A stretch of DNA of 39,479 bases from Oscillospiraceae bacterium (GCA_009777635.1 WRLK01000030.1:1-39479); one strand, 5' to 3'; counted from the stretch's first letter, positions 18,015 through 26,951 are shown. Notes: generated by a model not told the origin, from the letters alone. Program-made: numbers and translations.

Positions 18015-19331
18015 ATGAAAAAAATAAGCATAAAGCAATGGGCCGTTATATGCGCGTGCACAGCCGCCCTGACGGCAGGCGCCATAACGCTTCGCGAGCT
18101 AAACAAACCCGTTGTGCTTGAGCTGGGTATGTTCGTGGGAAGTAATTGGGGCGTTGCCAACGCAAACAGCTATGTCATCATCGACAAGGCGATCGAGCGG
18201 TTTGAGTCGGAACACAAAAACGTAAAGGTACTCTACGACAGCGGGATACAAAAAGTCGATTACTCCGAATGGTTTGCAAGAAGGGTGCTGTCCGGAAACG
18301 CGCCTGATGTGTTCATGGTATTGTCAAGCGATTTTTATCAGTTCTCATCCATGGGGATTATGAAAAATCTTGACGGGCTGATGCAATCCGATGAAAGCTT
18401 TCACAAAGATAAGTTTTTCACCACGGCGCTCGACTCCGGTAAATACGGCGGCACGCAGTACGCGCTACCCTATGAAATTGTGCCCACGCTTATGTTCGTC
18501 AATAAATCCCTGCTGTTAAGCAACGGCATACAGGTACCGTCATACGATTGGACATGGAATGATTTTTATGATATTTGCAGCCGGCTTACGCAAGACTCCC
18601 ACCAAAACGAAGCCGCAAACCGGTTTGGCACGCTAAACTTCAACTGGTACGATGTAGTCACGACAAATGGCGCCTACCTGTTCGACGCCGACGGAAAACA
18701 AGCCAACTTCACCGACGAGCGCGTCGCGGAGGCCATCAGGTTCAGCAAGCAGATTTACGATCTTAACCACGGCCAAAAGGTAACGCAGGAGGATTTCGAC
18801 AACGGCAATGTGGCGTTTATGCCGCTTCTTTTCGCGGAATACCGCACATACAAAACATATCCTTACAAAATCAAAAAATACACAAGCTTCCAATGGGATT
18901 GCATTACGATGCCTTCCGGTAAAAACGGCGGAAACACATCCTCTGTAGATTCTTTACTGATCGGGATAAACAGCAGGACAAGACACGAAAAGCTGGCATG
19001 GGAATTTTTAAAGCTGCTGACATACGACGAGGAGCTCCAAACGGATATCTTTCGGTATTCGCAAGGCGCGTCGGCGTTAAGATCTGTGACAAATTCGATA
19101 CAGGTAGAAAAAATATTGCAGGAGGAAATGGAAGAAGGCGAGCGGATAATAAGCCATGAGCTTTTAAGCCGCGTAATCGAAGAGGGCTCGGTAACGCCGC
19201 GTTTTCCCAATTACATCGAAGCGATGGCCCTTGCCGAAAATGAAGTGAATAAAATATTCGAATCAAATAAAAACATAGACCAAACCCTTAAATATATACA
19301 AAGGACAGTCAGCAGGTTTTTAGTGAATTAG
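18015..19331 (+). CDS. MalE-like (family 1) solute-binding protein without cognate permeases
   Basis: A 438-residue protein two bases after the response regulator. The N-terminus KQWAVICACTAALTAGAITL is one hydrophobic segment without a lipobox, so it is an anchored or cleaved exported protein. The body is a family 1 binding protein: ERFESEHKNVKVLYDSGIQK, NAPDVFMVLSSDFYQF, YALPYEIVPTLMFVNKSLLLSNGI, YDWTWNDFYDICSRLTQ, VAFMPLLFAEYRT and KLAWEFLKLLTYDEELQT. There is no MalF/MalG pair downstream and the fold class differs from the RbsB-type importer, so it probably serves as a sensory input or second ligand receptor for the kinase. A terminator follows. Confidence 0.88.
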   Translation: MKKISIKQWAVICACTAALTAGAITLRELNKPVVLELGMFVGSNWGVANANSYVIIDKAIERFESEHKNVKVLYDSGIQKVDYSEWFARRVLSGNAPDVFMVLSSDFYQFSSMGIMKNLDGLMQSDESFHKDKFFTTALDSGKYGGTQYALPYEIVPTLMFVNKSLLLSNGIQVPSYDWTWNDFYDICSRLTQDSHQNEAANRFGTLNFNWYDVVTTNGAYLFDADGKQANFTDERVAEAIRFSKQIYDLNHGQKVTQEDFDNGNVAFMPLLFAEYRTYKTYPYKIKKYTSFQWDCITMPSGKNGGNTSSVDSLLIGINSRTRHEKLAWEFLKLLTYDEELQTDIFRYSQGASALRSVTNSIQVEKILQEEMEEGERIISHELLSRVIEEGSVTPRFPNYIEAMALAENEVNKIFESNKNIDQTLKYIQRTVSRFLVN

Positions 19332-19355
19332 TGCGGTCAGGTTGTTTTAGATTCA

Positions 19356-19401
19356 GGCGGCCACGGGCATAAAGCGTTCGCGCCGGTCGCCAGCTTTTTT
19401 T
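19356..19401 (+). terminator. Rho-independent terminator after the sugar/two-component operon
   Basis: GGCGGCC (19356-19362) pairs with GGTCGCC (19385-19391), seven pairs including one G-T, followed by AGC and a run of seven Ts ending at 19401. It separates the + strand operon from the convergent hydratase genes. Confidence 0.6.
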
Positions 19402-19960
19402 ATTCATCGCGCACCTCGATATATCGTTGCCTTCCTGTTTCATACAGGCAATCCCCCTCGCAGTCTATTACGACGACCGCGGGGAAATCCTTCACCTCAA
19501 GCCTGTGGATCGCTTCGGCTCCAAGGTCTTCGTATGCGATTACCTCAGCTTTTATAACGGCGCTGCCAAGTAGCGCCCCGGCGCCGCCAATCGCGCCGAA
19601 ATACACGGACGAATTGCGCTTCATCGCTTCTACCGTTTCGACGCTCCGCGCGCCTTTTCCGATCATGCCGCGAAGCCCCAGGTCAAGCAAATCAGGGGTG
19701 TATTTATCCATCCGGGAGCTTGTCGTCGGCCCCGCGGAGCCAATGACCTGCCCGGGCTTCGCAGGCGTCGGCCCGGTATAATAAATGATTCCGCCGCAGA
19801 CGGGAAACGGCGCTTCCCCGCCCGCTTCAATAATTTCGGCAAGGCGTTTGTGGGCGGCGTCCCGCGCGGTATAGACCGTTCCCGTTATGTAAACCGTGTC
19901 GCCCGCCTTTAACAGCTTCGCCGCATTTTCGCTCAGCGGCGTTGTTATATGATGCACCAA
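19400..19960 (-). CDS. Fe-S hydratase (class I fumarase/tartrate dehydratase/mesaconase type), beta subunit
   Basis: A 186-residue protein equal to the C-terminal domain of class I fumarases. GDTVYITGTVYTARDAAHKRLAE is the swivelling-domain signature, and IIYYTGPTPAKPGQVIGSAGPTTSSRMD (substrate carboxylate contacts) and FGAIGGAGALL follow. The likely start is TTG at 19960 with GGAGGTGA 6-7 bases upstream; GTG three bases later is possible. It begins one base after the alpha-subunit stop. With alpha it forms a [4Fe-4S] hydro-lyase interconverting fumarate/malate, or mesaconate/citramalate in glutamate fermenters. Sequence reading alone does not separate these. Confidence 0.9.
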   Translation of the reverse strand: MVHHITTPLSENAAKLLKAGDTVYITGTVYTARDAAHKRLAEIIEAGGEAPFPVCGGIIYYTGPTPAKPGQVIGSAGPTTSSRMDKYTPDLLDLGLRGMIGKGARSVETVEAMKRNSSVYFGAIGGAGALLGSAVIKAEVIAYEDLGAEAIHRLEVKDFPAVVVIDCEGDCLYETGRQRYIEVRDE

Positions 19961-19961
19961 G

Positions 19962-20801
19962 CTATATCACCTCCGATGCGTGGCGCGTGACGTGGCAGTT
20001 TATGTTCACGGCGCACGGCAATCCTGCTATATGCGTTGGAAGCGTCTCGATGTTTACCGCAAGCGCCGTTGTCCTGCCACCGAAGCCCTGCGGCCCGATA
20101 CCGAGCCTGTTGATTTTTTGAAGCAGCTCCTCCTCAAGCTCCCTGTAATACGAAATGGAAGACCTCGCGTCAAGCGGGCGCATCAGGGCTTTTTTCGCAA
20201 GATACGCCGCCTTGTCAAAGGTTCCGCCAAGCCCGACGCCCACTACGACCGGCGGGCATGGGTTCGCACCCGCGTCCTCAACAACCTTTATGACAAATTC
20301 GCATACGCCGTCGGCGCCGTCGGACGGCTTTAACATTTTGATTTGGCTCATATTCTCGCTTCCAAATCCTTTAGGAGCAACGGTAACGGTCACCTTATCG
20401 CCGGGCACAATATCGATGTACAGCATCGCGGGCGTGTTGTCTTTCGTATTCACGCGCTGCAGCGGGTCCAAAACCACCGATTTGCGCAGGCGCCCCTCGC
20501 CGTACCCCTGCCTTACGCCCTCATCCACGGCGGATTTTAAGTCCCCTTCGATGTGCGCCTCCTGCCCGATTTCAAGGAATACGCATGCTATCCCGGTATC
20601 CTGGCATACGGGGATTTGTTTTTTCTCCGCGATCAGATAATTCTCCTCGATTTTTTCAAGGATGCCCTTCGCGAAGGGCCAATCTTCCTGCTTTAGGCTA
20701 ACCCGGATACATGATTTTACGTCCTCCGGCAGTTCTATGTTCGCGCGGATACAAAGGCGTTTTACCGCTTCCGTAAGCGCTTCGGACTGTATCGTTCGCA
20801 C
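19962..20801 (-). CDS. Fe-S hydratase (class I fumarase/tartrate dehydratase/mesaconase type), alpha subunit
   Basis: A 279-residue alpha subunit. KQIPVCQDTGIACVFLEIG contains the first cluster cysteine, while GSENMSQIKML and ANPCPPVVVGVGLGGTFDKAAYLAKKALMR hold later conserved residues and the second cysteine; a third lies near the C-terminus (GLPCAVNINCHVTRHAS). The start is GTG at 20801 with AGGGGG upstream. It lies 14 bases after fchA and is the fifth gene of the hutH-led operon. That context favours a job in glutamate or C4-dicarboxylate metabolism after histidine breakdown. The mesaconase possibility is an inference from pathway logic. Confidence 0.9.
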   Translation of the reverse strand: MRTIQSEALTEAVKRLCIRANIELPEDVKSCIRVSLKQEDWPFAKGILEKIEENYLIAEKKQIPVCQDTGIACVFLEIGQEAHIEGDLKSAVDEGVRQGYGEGRLRKSVVLDPLQRVNTKDNTPAMLYIDIVPGDKVTVTVAPKGFGSENMSQIKMLKPSDGADGVCEFVIKVVEDAGANPCPPVVVGVGLGGTFDKAAYLAKKALMRPLDARSSISYYRELEEELLQKINRLGIGPQGFGGRTTALAVNIETLPTHIAGLPCAVNINCHVTRHASEVI

Positions 20802-20815
20802 GGCCCGCCCCCTAT

Positions 20816-21442
20816 CTATAAGCTGTTTATAACGGTATCGTAGATTTTATCCGCCATCGGCAATACCCTTGATAAAATGGCCTCGCCGGCGGCTCTGTAA
20901 TGGTCTGCGAAATCTTCGTCCTTGATGCCGCCGATGTTAATCAAAATATTAAGCCATGCGCCTTGTACGGCGGCTTTCAGCGATAACGCGGAGACGCCAA
21001 GATCGCTCGCGGCACTCGCGTTCGTCTTTCCCACGGCTTTTTCGACAAGCGCAAGGGCCTGCTCGCAAAGCTGCATCATCTCAAACGGCGTCAGCGTACA
21101 CGCTTTCAGCGCTGTCTGCATAGCGGCGCTGCGCGCCGCTTTCTCATCGCCGGTGGATTTCGGCATGGAAAACACCGCGCTTACTCCGTCGAACGCCTCG
21201 GTATCCCTGTCCATCACGTCGATAAAAGCCGCCCGCAGCTTCTCAGACTTTGTTAAAATCTCATTTACAAGCGGCTCACTGTCTTTGTATTTCTCCTTGC
21301 CGCAGGTCAAAGCCGCGACCATGTGTAACAGTGCGGCGCCTAAAGAACCTTGCAGAGCCGCGGCGCTTCCGCCGCCGGGCGCCGGTGCGCCGGACGCGAG
21401 AATCTTCGAAAATTCCTCGACCGGATAGTTTGCCAGTTTCAT
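20816..21442 (-). CDS. fchA: Formimidoyltetrahydrofolate cyclodeaminase / methenyl-THF cyclohydrolase family
   Basis: A 208-residue, mostly helical cytosolic protein of the FTCD_C family. SGAPAPGGGSAAALQGSLGAALLHMVAALT is the family's glycine-rich N-terminal motif; AFDGVSAVFSMPKST and SDLGVSALSLKAAVQGAWLNILINIGGIKD are the next conserved blocks. It converts 5-formimino-THF to 5,10-methenyl-THF and ammonia, and some members act as methenyl-THF cyclohydrolase. No folD is present here, so this protein may cover both steps. GGGAGG precedes the ATG. The gene lies between fhs and the Fe-S hydratase genes. Confidence 0.92.
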   Translation of the reverse strand: MKLANYPVEEFSKILASGAPAPGGGSAAALQGSLGAALLHMVAALTCGKEKYKDSEPLVNEILTKSEKLRAAFIDVMDRDTEAFDGVSAVFSMPKSTGDEKAARSAAMQTALKACTLTPFEMMQLCEQALALVEKAVGKTNASAASDLGVSALSLKAAVQGAWLNILINIGGIKDEDFADHYRAAGEAILSRVLPMADKIYDTVINSL

Positions 21443-21482
21443 ATAAACCTCCCACGGTCTGTTCGCTTTATGTCAACAGGCC

Positions 21483-23159
21483 CTAAAATAATCCCGTAAT
21501 GTTGCCGTTTTTGTCAACGTCAATCTTCTCGGCGGACGGCGTTTTCGGAAGTCCGGGCATCGTCATGATATCGCCTGTCATGGCTACGATAAAGCCCGCG
21601 CCCGCGGACACGCTTAAGCTCCTGACCATGACCGTGAAACCCTCGGGTGCGCCGAGAAGCGACTGGTTATCCGAGAACGAATACTGCGTCTTTGCCATAC
21701 AGATCGGAAGCCCCCCAAACCCGAGCGCCTCAAGCTGCGCGGCCTGCTTTTTGGCGGCGGCCGTAAGCTCCGCGTGGCTTCCGCGGTAGATTTTCTTCAC
21801 GATTGCGTTTAGCTTATCCTCAATCGTACCGTCAAGCTCGTAGCAATATGCAAAATTGTTTTTCTCATCACAAAGCCTGATCACTTCCTTAGCAAGAGCT
21901 TCTCCGCCCTCGCCGCCGCGCGCCCAGACCTCGGAAAGCGCTACGTTTACGCCAAGCTTCCGGCATTTATCCTCAACCAGCTTAAGCTCCGCCTCGGTGT
22001 CATCCGGGAACCGGTTGACCGCGACGACGCAGGGAAGCCCGAACACGTTCGTGATGTTGTCGACATGCCGTAAAAGATTCGGTATCCCCTTTTCCAGCGC
22101 GTCAAGGTTTTCGCGGCACAAATCGGCTTTCGCGGCGCCACCGTGATGCTTGAGCGCGCGGACGGTCGCGACAATCACAACGGCGGAGGGCGCAAGATTC
22201 GCCAGCCTGCATTTGATGTCAAGGAATTTTTCAGCGCCAAGATCGGCGCCGAAGCCTCCCTCCGTCACGACATAGTCGCCGAGCTTAAGGGCCGTCCTCG
22301 TCGCAATGACGGAGTTGCAGCCGTGCGCGATGTTCGCAAACGGCCCGCCGTGAATAAGCGCGGGCGTACCCTCAAGCGTCTGGACTAAGTTCGGCTTTAA
22401 CGCATCTTTTAAGAGCGCCGCCATCGCGCCCTCTGCCTTTAGCATACCGGCTGTTACGGGCTTGTCGTCTCGTGTGTATGCGACGATCATCTTTGACATG
22501 CGCTGTTTTAAATCCTCAAGGTCTTTTGAAAGGCAGAACGCCGCCATAACCTCCGACGCGACCGTGATGTTAAAGCCATCCTCGCGGGGAACGCCGTTTA
22601 CGCGCCCGCCAAGGCCGTCTATTACATTGCGAAGCTGGCGGTCGTTCATGTCGACGCAGCGTTTAAAGACGATCTTGCGGTTGTCGATCCCAAGCTCGTT
22701 GCCCTGGAAGATATGGTTGTCCAGCATAGCGGCAAGCAGGTTGTTGGCCGCGCCGATTGCGTGGAAATCCCCGGTAAAGTGAAGGTTTATATCCTCCATC
22801 GGTATTACCTGCGCGTATCCGCCGCCGGCAGCCCCGCCTTTTACGCCGAACACAGGCCCAAGCGACGGCTCGCGGAGTGCAACTACCGTTTTCCTGCCGA
22901 GCCTTGCAAGCGCGTCGGAAAGCCCGACCGTCGTCGTAGTCTTGCCCTCCCCCGCCGGCGTCGGGTTGATCGCCGTCACAAGGATCATCCTGCCGTCGGG
23001 TTTATGTGCGTTGTCAGATAAAAGCCCAAAGCTTATCTTAGCCTTATAGTTGCCGTATTTCTCAAGATGTTTTTCATCGATCCCGGCGGTTTTCGCAATC
23101 TCCTCTATGTTTTTGATCTTTGCCGACCGCGCGATTTCTATGTCGCTTCTGTGCTTCAT
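21483..23159 (-). CDS. fhs: Formate-tetrahydrofolate ligase
   Basis: A 558-residue homologue of 10-formyl-THF synthetase, full family length. The P-loop [14 protein letters not shown] (residues 67-80), [63 protein letters not shown] and [12 protein letters not shown] are canonical motifs. In histidine degradation it runs backwards: 10-formyl-THF + ADP + Pi gives formate + THF + ATP, conserving energy. GGGAGAG precedes the ATG. It lies 14 bases after ftcD. It may also supply the cell's general C1 metabolism. The TAG stop is followed by a 20-base sequence also seen after the sugar ATPase gene. Confidence 0.97.
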   Translation of the reverse strand: MKHRSDIEIARSAKIKNIEEIAKTAGIDEKHLEKYGNYKAKISFGLLSDNAHKPDGRMILVTAINPTPAGEGKTTTTVGLSDALARLGRKTVVALREPSLGPVFGVKGGAAGGGYAQVIPMEDINLHFTGDFHAIGAANNLLAAMLDNHIFQGNELGIDNRKIVFKRCVDMNDRQLRNVIDGLGGRVNGVPREDGFNITVASEVMAAFCLSKDLEDLKQRMSKMIVAYTRDDKPVTAGMLKAEGAMAALLKDALKPNLVQTLEGTPALIHGGPFANIAHGCNSVIATRTALKLGDYVVTEGGFGADLGAEKFLDIKCRLANLAPSAVVIVATVRALKHHGGAAKADLCRENLDALEKGIPNLLRHVDNITNVFGLPCVVAVNRFPDDTEAELKLVEDKCRKLGVNVALSEVWARGGEGGEALAKEVIRLCDEKNNFAYCYELDGTIEDKLNAIVKKIYRGSHAELTAAAKKQAAQLEALGFGGLPICMAKTQYSFSDNQSLLGAPEGFTVMVRSLSVSAGAGFIVAMTGDIMTMPGLPKTPSAEKIDVDKNGNITGLF

Positions 23160-23173
23160 TTTTAATCTCTCCC

Positions 23174-24073
23174 TTATCCGAGCAGGTGGTTTTCCAAAAC
23201 CTGCTTGTTGTAATCGAAATCTTCTATTTTAAGGTAATACTCGGCGCAGTCTATCAACGCTTTTGCCGGAGTTAAGCCGATTATCTCGCTTCCCGTAATG
23301 GAAACGCCCCAGCGCTCGGCCTCAAAGCGGATTGCCTCAAACACCCTGTAAAGCGGGGTCGTCTCGTAATCGACCATGTTCATCGAAACCTGCGCGATGT
23401 TTCTGTCCTCAAGCATGACGCCGATTCCTTTGCATGCCTTATATCCGCCCGAGGAAGCCCTGATCGTCTTTGCGATAGCGTTTGCGATGTTTATATCCGA
23501 AGTGCCAAGGTTCACGTTAAACGCCACAAGCGGCTTTCTTGCGCCAATCGCCGTGATACCGGCAGTGGGATGTATCTTCCGCTCGCCGAAATCAGGCGCC
23601 CATTCCGGCTCCAGAAGCTTTTCGGGCATCCCCTCGAACTGGCCTTTCCTCACCTTCGCAAGGTTCTGCCTGCCGGGGCTTGCGGCTGAATCCTCATATA
23701 AAAAGCTCGGGATTTTAAGCTCGTCATAAATCCTTTTCGCCGTTTTTTTGGAAATCTCAATGCATTCGTCAATCGTTGTGTTCTTGACCGGGACAAACGG
23801 AATAACGTCCATCGCGCCCATGCGGGGGTGCTCGCCGCTGTGCTTTGTCATGTCGATTCTCTCGCTTGCAAGCTTGCAAAGCCTGAAAGCCGCTTCGGCG
23901 ATGCCGCCGGGGCTTCCCACAAGCGTGAACACGCTACGGTTATGATTCGTGTCGGATGAATAATCCAGCAGCGTAACTCCGGGGATGCTTTCCGCTTCTT
24001 TGGCAAGTAAATCAATGGTCTCGCGGTTTCTGCCCTCGCTAAAATTGGGGATGCATTCGATAAGTTTTGTCAT
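23174..24073 (-). CDS. ftcD: Glutamate formimidoyltransferase
   Basis: A 299-residue stand-alone formiminotransferase (N and C subdomains only; the cyclodeaminase is separate, as in many bacteria). [36 protein letters not shown] and [20 protein letters not shown] are conserved; His82 corresponds to the catalytic His82 of mammalian [33 protein letters not shown] and [25 protein letters not shown] follow. It moves the formimino group of N-formiminoglutamate to THF, releasing glutamate, so no HutG/HutF enzyme is needed. AAGGAGC precedes the ATG; the gene is 24 bases after hutH. Confidence 0.96.
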   Translation of the reverse strand: MTKLIECIPNFSEGRNRETIDLLAKEAESIPGVTLLDYSSDTNHNRSVFTLVGSPGGIAEAAFRLCKLASERIDMTKHSGEHPRMGAMDVIPFVPVKNTTIDECIEISKKTAKRIYDELKIPSFLYEDSAASPGRQNLAKVRKGQFEGMPEKLLEPEWAPDFGERKIHPTAGITAIGARKPLVAFNVNLGTSDINIANAIAKTIRASSGGYKACKGIGVMLEDRNIAQVSMNMVDYETTPLYRVFEAIRFEAERWGVSITGSEIIGLTPAKALIDCAEYYLKIEDFDYNKQVLENHLLG

Positions 24074-24097
24074 TATGTTCGCTCCTTATTTTTATAT

Positions 24098-25624
24098 TTA
24101 AACCAGTAGAATCCCCGTGGATTTCTCGGCGGAATCGAGCAGGGAATTATCCGCTATGACGTCACATATCGCATGAATATCCGTATTTAGAATGCGGTCC
24201 TCGTCGAGGTGTGATACAATCGTGCGTACATATGCATGTACGGACGCAGTACCTTTCCCCGGTTTGAGAGGCATGAGGAAATCAATCCCCTGACAAGCGC
24301 CGAGTATTTCAATTCCTAAAATATATTTCACATTTTCATATATTTCCCGCGCCTGCCGCGCCGCAATCGTACCCATGCTCACATGATCCTCCTGATTAGC
24401 CGACGTGGGGATGGAATCCACCGACGCCGGATGCGCCAATACCTTGTTCTCCGACACAAGCGACGCCGCGGTATATTGCAGTATCATAAAACCTGAATTA
24501 ACGCCGGGATATGCGGTAAGAAAAGCTGGAAGCCCGTTAAGGCTCGGGTCCACCTGCCTGTTGATGCGCCGTTCAGATATATTGCCGATTTCGGCTATCG
24601 CTATTTTAAGGTAATCCATCACCAGGGCGATTGGCTGGCCGTGAAAATTGCCGCCGGATATAATCTCGCCGGTATCCGCCATCACGATAGGATTATCCGT
24701 AACGGAATTCATTTCAATATTAACAGTTTCAACTGCCCTGCCAAGCGCGTCTTTGGACGCCCCATGCACTTGCGGGACACACCGGATGGAATATGCGTCC
24801 TGAACTTTCTCGCAATATGTATGATTCTCGATTATTTGGCTGCTTTCAGTTAAGGCAAGAATATTATTGCAGGTATCCGTTTGCCCTTTGTGAGGGCGGA
24901 TTGCCGCGATGCGCCGGTCAAAAGCCGCCCTTGTGCCCCTCAACGCCTCCAGGGACAATGCTGCTGAAATATCGGCAATTTTCATAAGACGTTCGCAATC
25001 CACTAAAACCAATGCCGCTACAGCAGTCATGGCCTGCGTCCCGTTGATCAGGGCCAATCCCTCTTTTGCCGCGAGCTTCAGCGGAACTAAACCCTTTGCG
25101 GTAAGCTCCGGGCCGGAGGGTACGCACTTTCCGTTCTTTAACACCGAGCCCTCGCCGAGAAGCACCGCGGCCATATGGGCAAGCGGAGCCAAATCGCCGC
25201 TTGCCCCGACGGACCCTTTACATGGTATAGCCGGGGTGACGTCCCGGTTAAGCAAATCAAGCAGCGCATGAACGGTTTCAACCCGGATTCCCGAGTAACC
25301 GTTCGCCAAAGAATTTACCCGCAACAGCATAACGGCACGGGCTACATCGGCCGGCAAAAAATCGCCCACCCCCGTACAGTGGCTTAAAATCAGGTTGCGC
25401 TGCAATTTCTCGCGCTCATTTGCCGGGATAAATACTTTACTCAGCTCTCCAAAGCCTGTATTGATGCCGTAAACAGGCTTTTCCGATTCAAGCACGCGGT
25501 CTACCCATGCGCGGCTGTCTGCCATGCGCCCAATCGCCGAATCGGATAGTTTTACCTTTTCATGACCACGCGCGACTTTTTCGACGTCATAAATTGTTAA
25601 CCATTCATCTCCAATTATAATCAT
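24098..25624 (-). CDS. hutH: Histidine ammonia-lyase
   Basis: A 508-residue enzyme (from the ATG at 25624) releasing ammonia from L-histidine to give urocanate. The MIO cofactor-forming Ala141-Ser142-Gly143 lies in GSVGASGDLAPLAHMA. Catalytic Tyr52 in PVYGINTGFGEL, and the later blocks VQDAYSIRCVPQVHGASKDAL, SGGNFHGQPIALVMD and SANQEDHVSMG, are canonical. The ATG at 25624 gives normal family length; in-frame ATGs at 25633 and 25702 would add residues not seen in the family. The ribosome binding site is weak. First gene of the - strand hut half-operon, with promoter and AT-rich motifs upstream. Confidence 0.96.
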   Translation of the reverse strand: MIIIGDEWLTIYDVEKVARGHEKVKLSDSAIGRMADSRAWVDRVLESEKPVYGINTGFGELSKVFIPANEREKLQRNLILSHCTGVGDFLPADVARAVMLLRVNSLANGYSGIRVETVHALLDLLNRDVTPAIPCKGSVGASGDLAPLAHMAAVLLGEGSVLKNGKCVPSGPELTAKGLVPLKLAAKEGLALINGTQAMTAVAALVLVDCERLMKIADISAALSLEALRGTRAAFDRRIAAIRPHKGQTDTCNNILALTESSQIIENHTYCEKVQDAYSIRCVPQVHGASKDALGRAVETVNIEMNSVTDNPIVMADTGEIISGGNFHGQPIALVMDYLKIAIAEIGNISERRINRQVDPSLNGLPAFLTAYPGVNSGFMILQYTAASLVSENKVLAHPASVDSIPTSANQEDHVSMGTIAARQAREIYENVKYILGIEILGACQGIDFLMPLKPGKGTASVHAYVRTIVSHLDEDRILNTDIHAICDVIADNSLLDSAEKSTGILLV

Positions 25625-25745
25625 GTATAACATCCCATCTTGTTTTTGAAATCCGATACGACTAATTGTATTGTAATACGCAATCCGCCGTTTGGTCAAC
25701 ACCTAAGCTTCAAAAGCGCAAAGAACGGCATTCGTTATTGAACCA

Positions 25746-25774
25746 ATTATAAATAATATATATCAATTTGTAAT
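25746..25774 (-). promoter_or_regulatory. Probable hutH promoter
   Basis: On the - strand, ATTACA (25774-25769) and TATAAT (25751-25746) are 17 bases apart, about 120 bases upstream of hutH. The spacer contains AATATATATCAATTT (on the + strand, about 25755-25769), a 15-base sequence repeated upstream of hutU at 27223-27237, so it may be a common regulator site. Confidence 0.5.
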
Positions 25775-25861
25775 ATTGTAAAATAAGAATGGATGTCCAT
25801 CAAGGCTATAACGTGAAATTCCAACAATTATTCGTTATTTTGATGAATTTTGTTTACGCAA

Positions 25862-25913
25862 TTGACACGGAGCAATCAAGAAGTTATAATTATATTGGTA
25901 TATGATTGGTATA
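25862..25913 (+). promoter_or_regulatory. Perfect consensus sigma-A promoter facing the 3' end of the regulator gene, with adjacent operator-like repeat
   Basis: TTGACA (25862-25867), a 17-base spacer and TATAAT (25885-25890) match the housekeeping promoter exactly. Directly downstream lie two copies of ATTGGTATAT (25894-25903 and 25905-25914) one base apart, and ATATTGGTATA recurs in inverse orientation upstream of hutU. No + strand gene follows; transcription would run antisense into the GntR gene. Confidence 0.6.
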
Positions 25914-25934
25914 TAAAATCAAATTACTTATCAA

Positions 25935-26951
25935 TTAATCCATTTGAACTTGTGAACTGATCCGGCGCACAAAATTCTCAATGTATATCAATGTTCCGCG
26001 TTCAAATTGTTGTTTGAAAACTAAGAATTTTCCGCCTTTTTCCCAGAATTTTTTATTGCGGAAGTTGAAGGCCGGATTCGTAAAAATATGCGCGTCGGAA
26101 AACGTGACTAATACATCAATGCCGCCCGGAAAATAAGTATCGGTGGTATAGTCCATTTCAAAAAAAGAAAGAATGTTTCCGGCGAGAAAACCGTAAGACA
26201 GAAGAAGCTCTTTTACGGCGGCAAGAAAAACGTTTGTGCGGCAAATAATTCCAAACCTTGAATCCCGGGGAAATGCCGTGAGCTTTATAAGCGTCTCATT
26301 GCTCGGCGCGATTGCCGCTTCGATCACCTTTGCTTTGAGCTTCGGCAACAACTCGAGTATCCTCTGATAGTGCCGCGACGGCGTTATGATAAGGTCAAAT
26401 CCCCTTAGCAATTCTTCCGGATCGCTGTTCTCAGTGATTGTCTCCAAAATGAAAATAGATACGGCTACATTGGGCAGGTAAGAAAGCTGTACCTTCAAAT
26501 CAAGTAATGCTTCCGCGCTGTCAAACACCAAGGCGACGCTTACCGCGGATTTAGATGTTTGGGCAAGGCATGCTTCAAACAGGCGTGACATTTCTGCAGT
26601 CGAAATGCCCAGCTCCGCCAGTCCCATGATTGTGCGGTTAAGCAGAAGAGACGCCCTCTCCTTTCTTAGCTTTTGCGAGAGCTCTTCATCGCGGATTACA
26701 TAACTGCCGCTACCCTGACGGGTGCGTATCACGTTTTGCTGTTCCAGTTTTTTGTTGGCCGCCTTTACGGTTCCGCGGGATACGCCGAGCCTTTCGGCCA
26801 ATTCCCGTTCGGTAGGCAGCTTATCGCCCGGAGAAAGAATTTTCATCTCAACATTTTTTATGATTAAATCGACAATCTGTTTGCTAACCGGCCCTTTGTT
26901 TGACTTGGAAACAGAAGAAAGCATGTAATCAAGCTCAGCCACATTTACCAT
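25935..26951 (-). CDS. GntR-type regulator with non-UTRA sensor domain, likely hut regulator
   Basis: About 338 residues. The N-terminal winged helix is clear: GPVSKQIVDLIIKNVEMKIL, SPGDKLPTERELAERLGVSR, GTVKAANKKLEQQNVIRTRQ, GSGSYVI. The remaining ~230 residues alternate strand/helix (SAVSVALVFDSAEALLDLKV, LLRGFDLIITPSRHYQRILE, RFGIICRTNVFLAAVKELLL) like a periplasmic-binding or Rossmann-like ligand domain, not the UTRA domain of HutC. The ATG at 26951 leaves poor spacing to AAAGGA; a GTG at 26942 fits better. Longer in-frame extension upstream runs through the repeats and is not likely translated. Its place between the two halves of the hut cluster suggests it controls both, sensing histidine, urocanate or a product. 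Confidence 0.85.
   Translation of the reverse strand: MVNVAELDYMLSSVSKSNKGPVSKQIVDLIIKNVEMKILSPGDKLPTERELAERLGVSRGTVKAANKKLEQQNVIRTRQGSGSYVIRDEELSQKLRKERASLLLNRTIMGLAELGISTAEMSRLFEACLAQTSKSAVSVALVFDSAEALLDLKVQLSYLPNVAVSIFILETITENSDPEELLRGFDLIITPSRHYQRILELLPKLKAKVIEAAIAPSNETLIKLTAFPRDSRFGIICRTNVFLAAVKELLLSYGFLAGNILSFFEMDYTTDTYFPGGIDVLVTFSDAHIFTNPAFNFRNKKFWEKGGKFLVFKQQFERGTLIYIENFVRRISSQVQMD

Larger units (their letters stand above)
25625..25934. other. Regulatory interval between hutH and its regulator gene
   Basis: 310 AT-rich bases with no supportable coding sequence. They hold the hutH promoter on the - strand and, further right, the perfect + strand promoter with its ATTGGTATAT repeats. 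I see no terminator for the regulator gene here, so read-through from it into hutH is possible. Confidence 0.6.
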
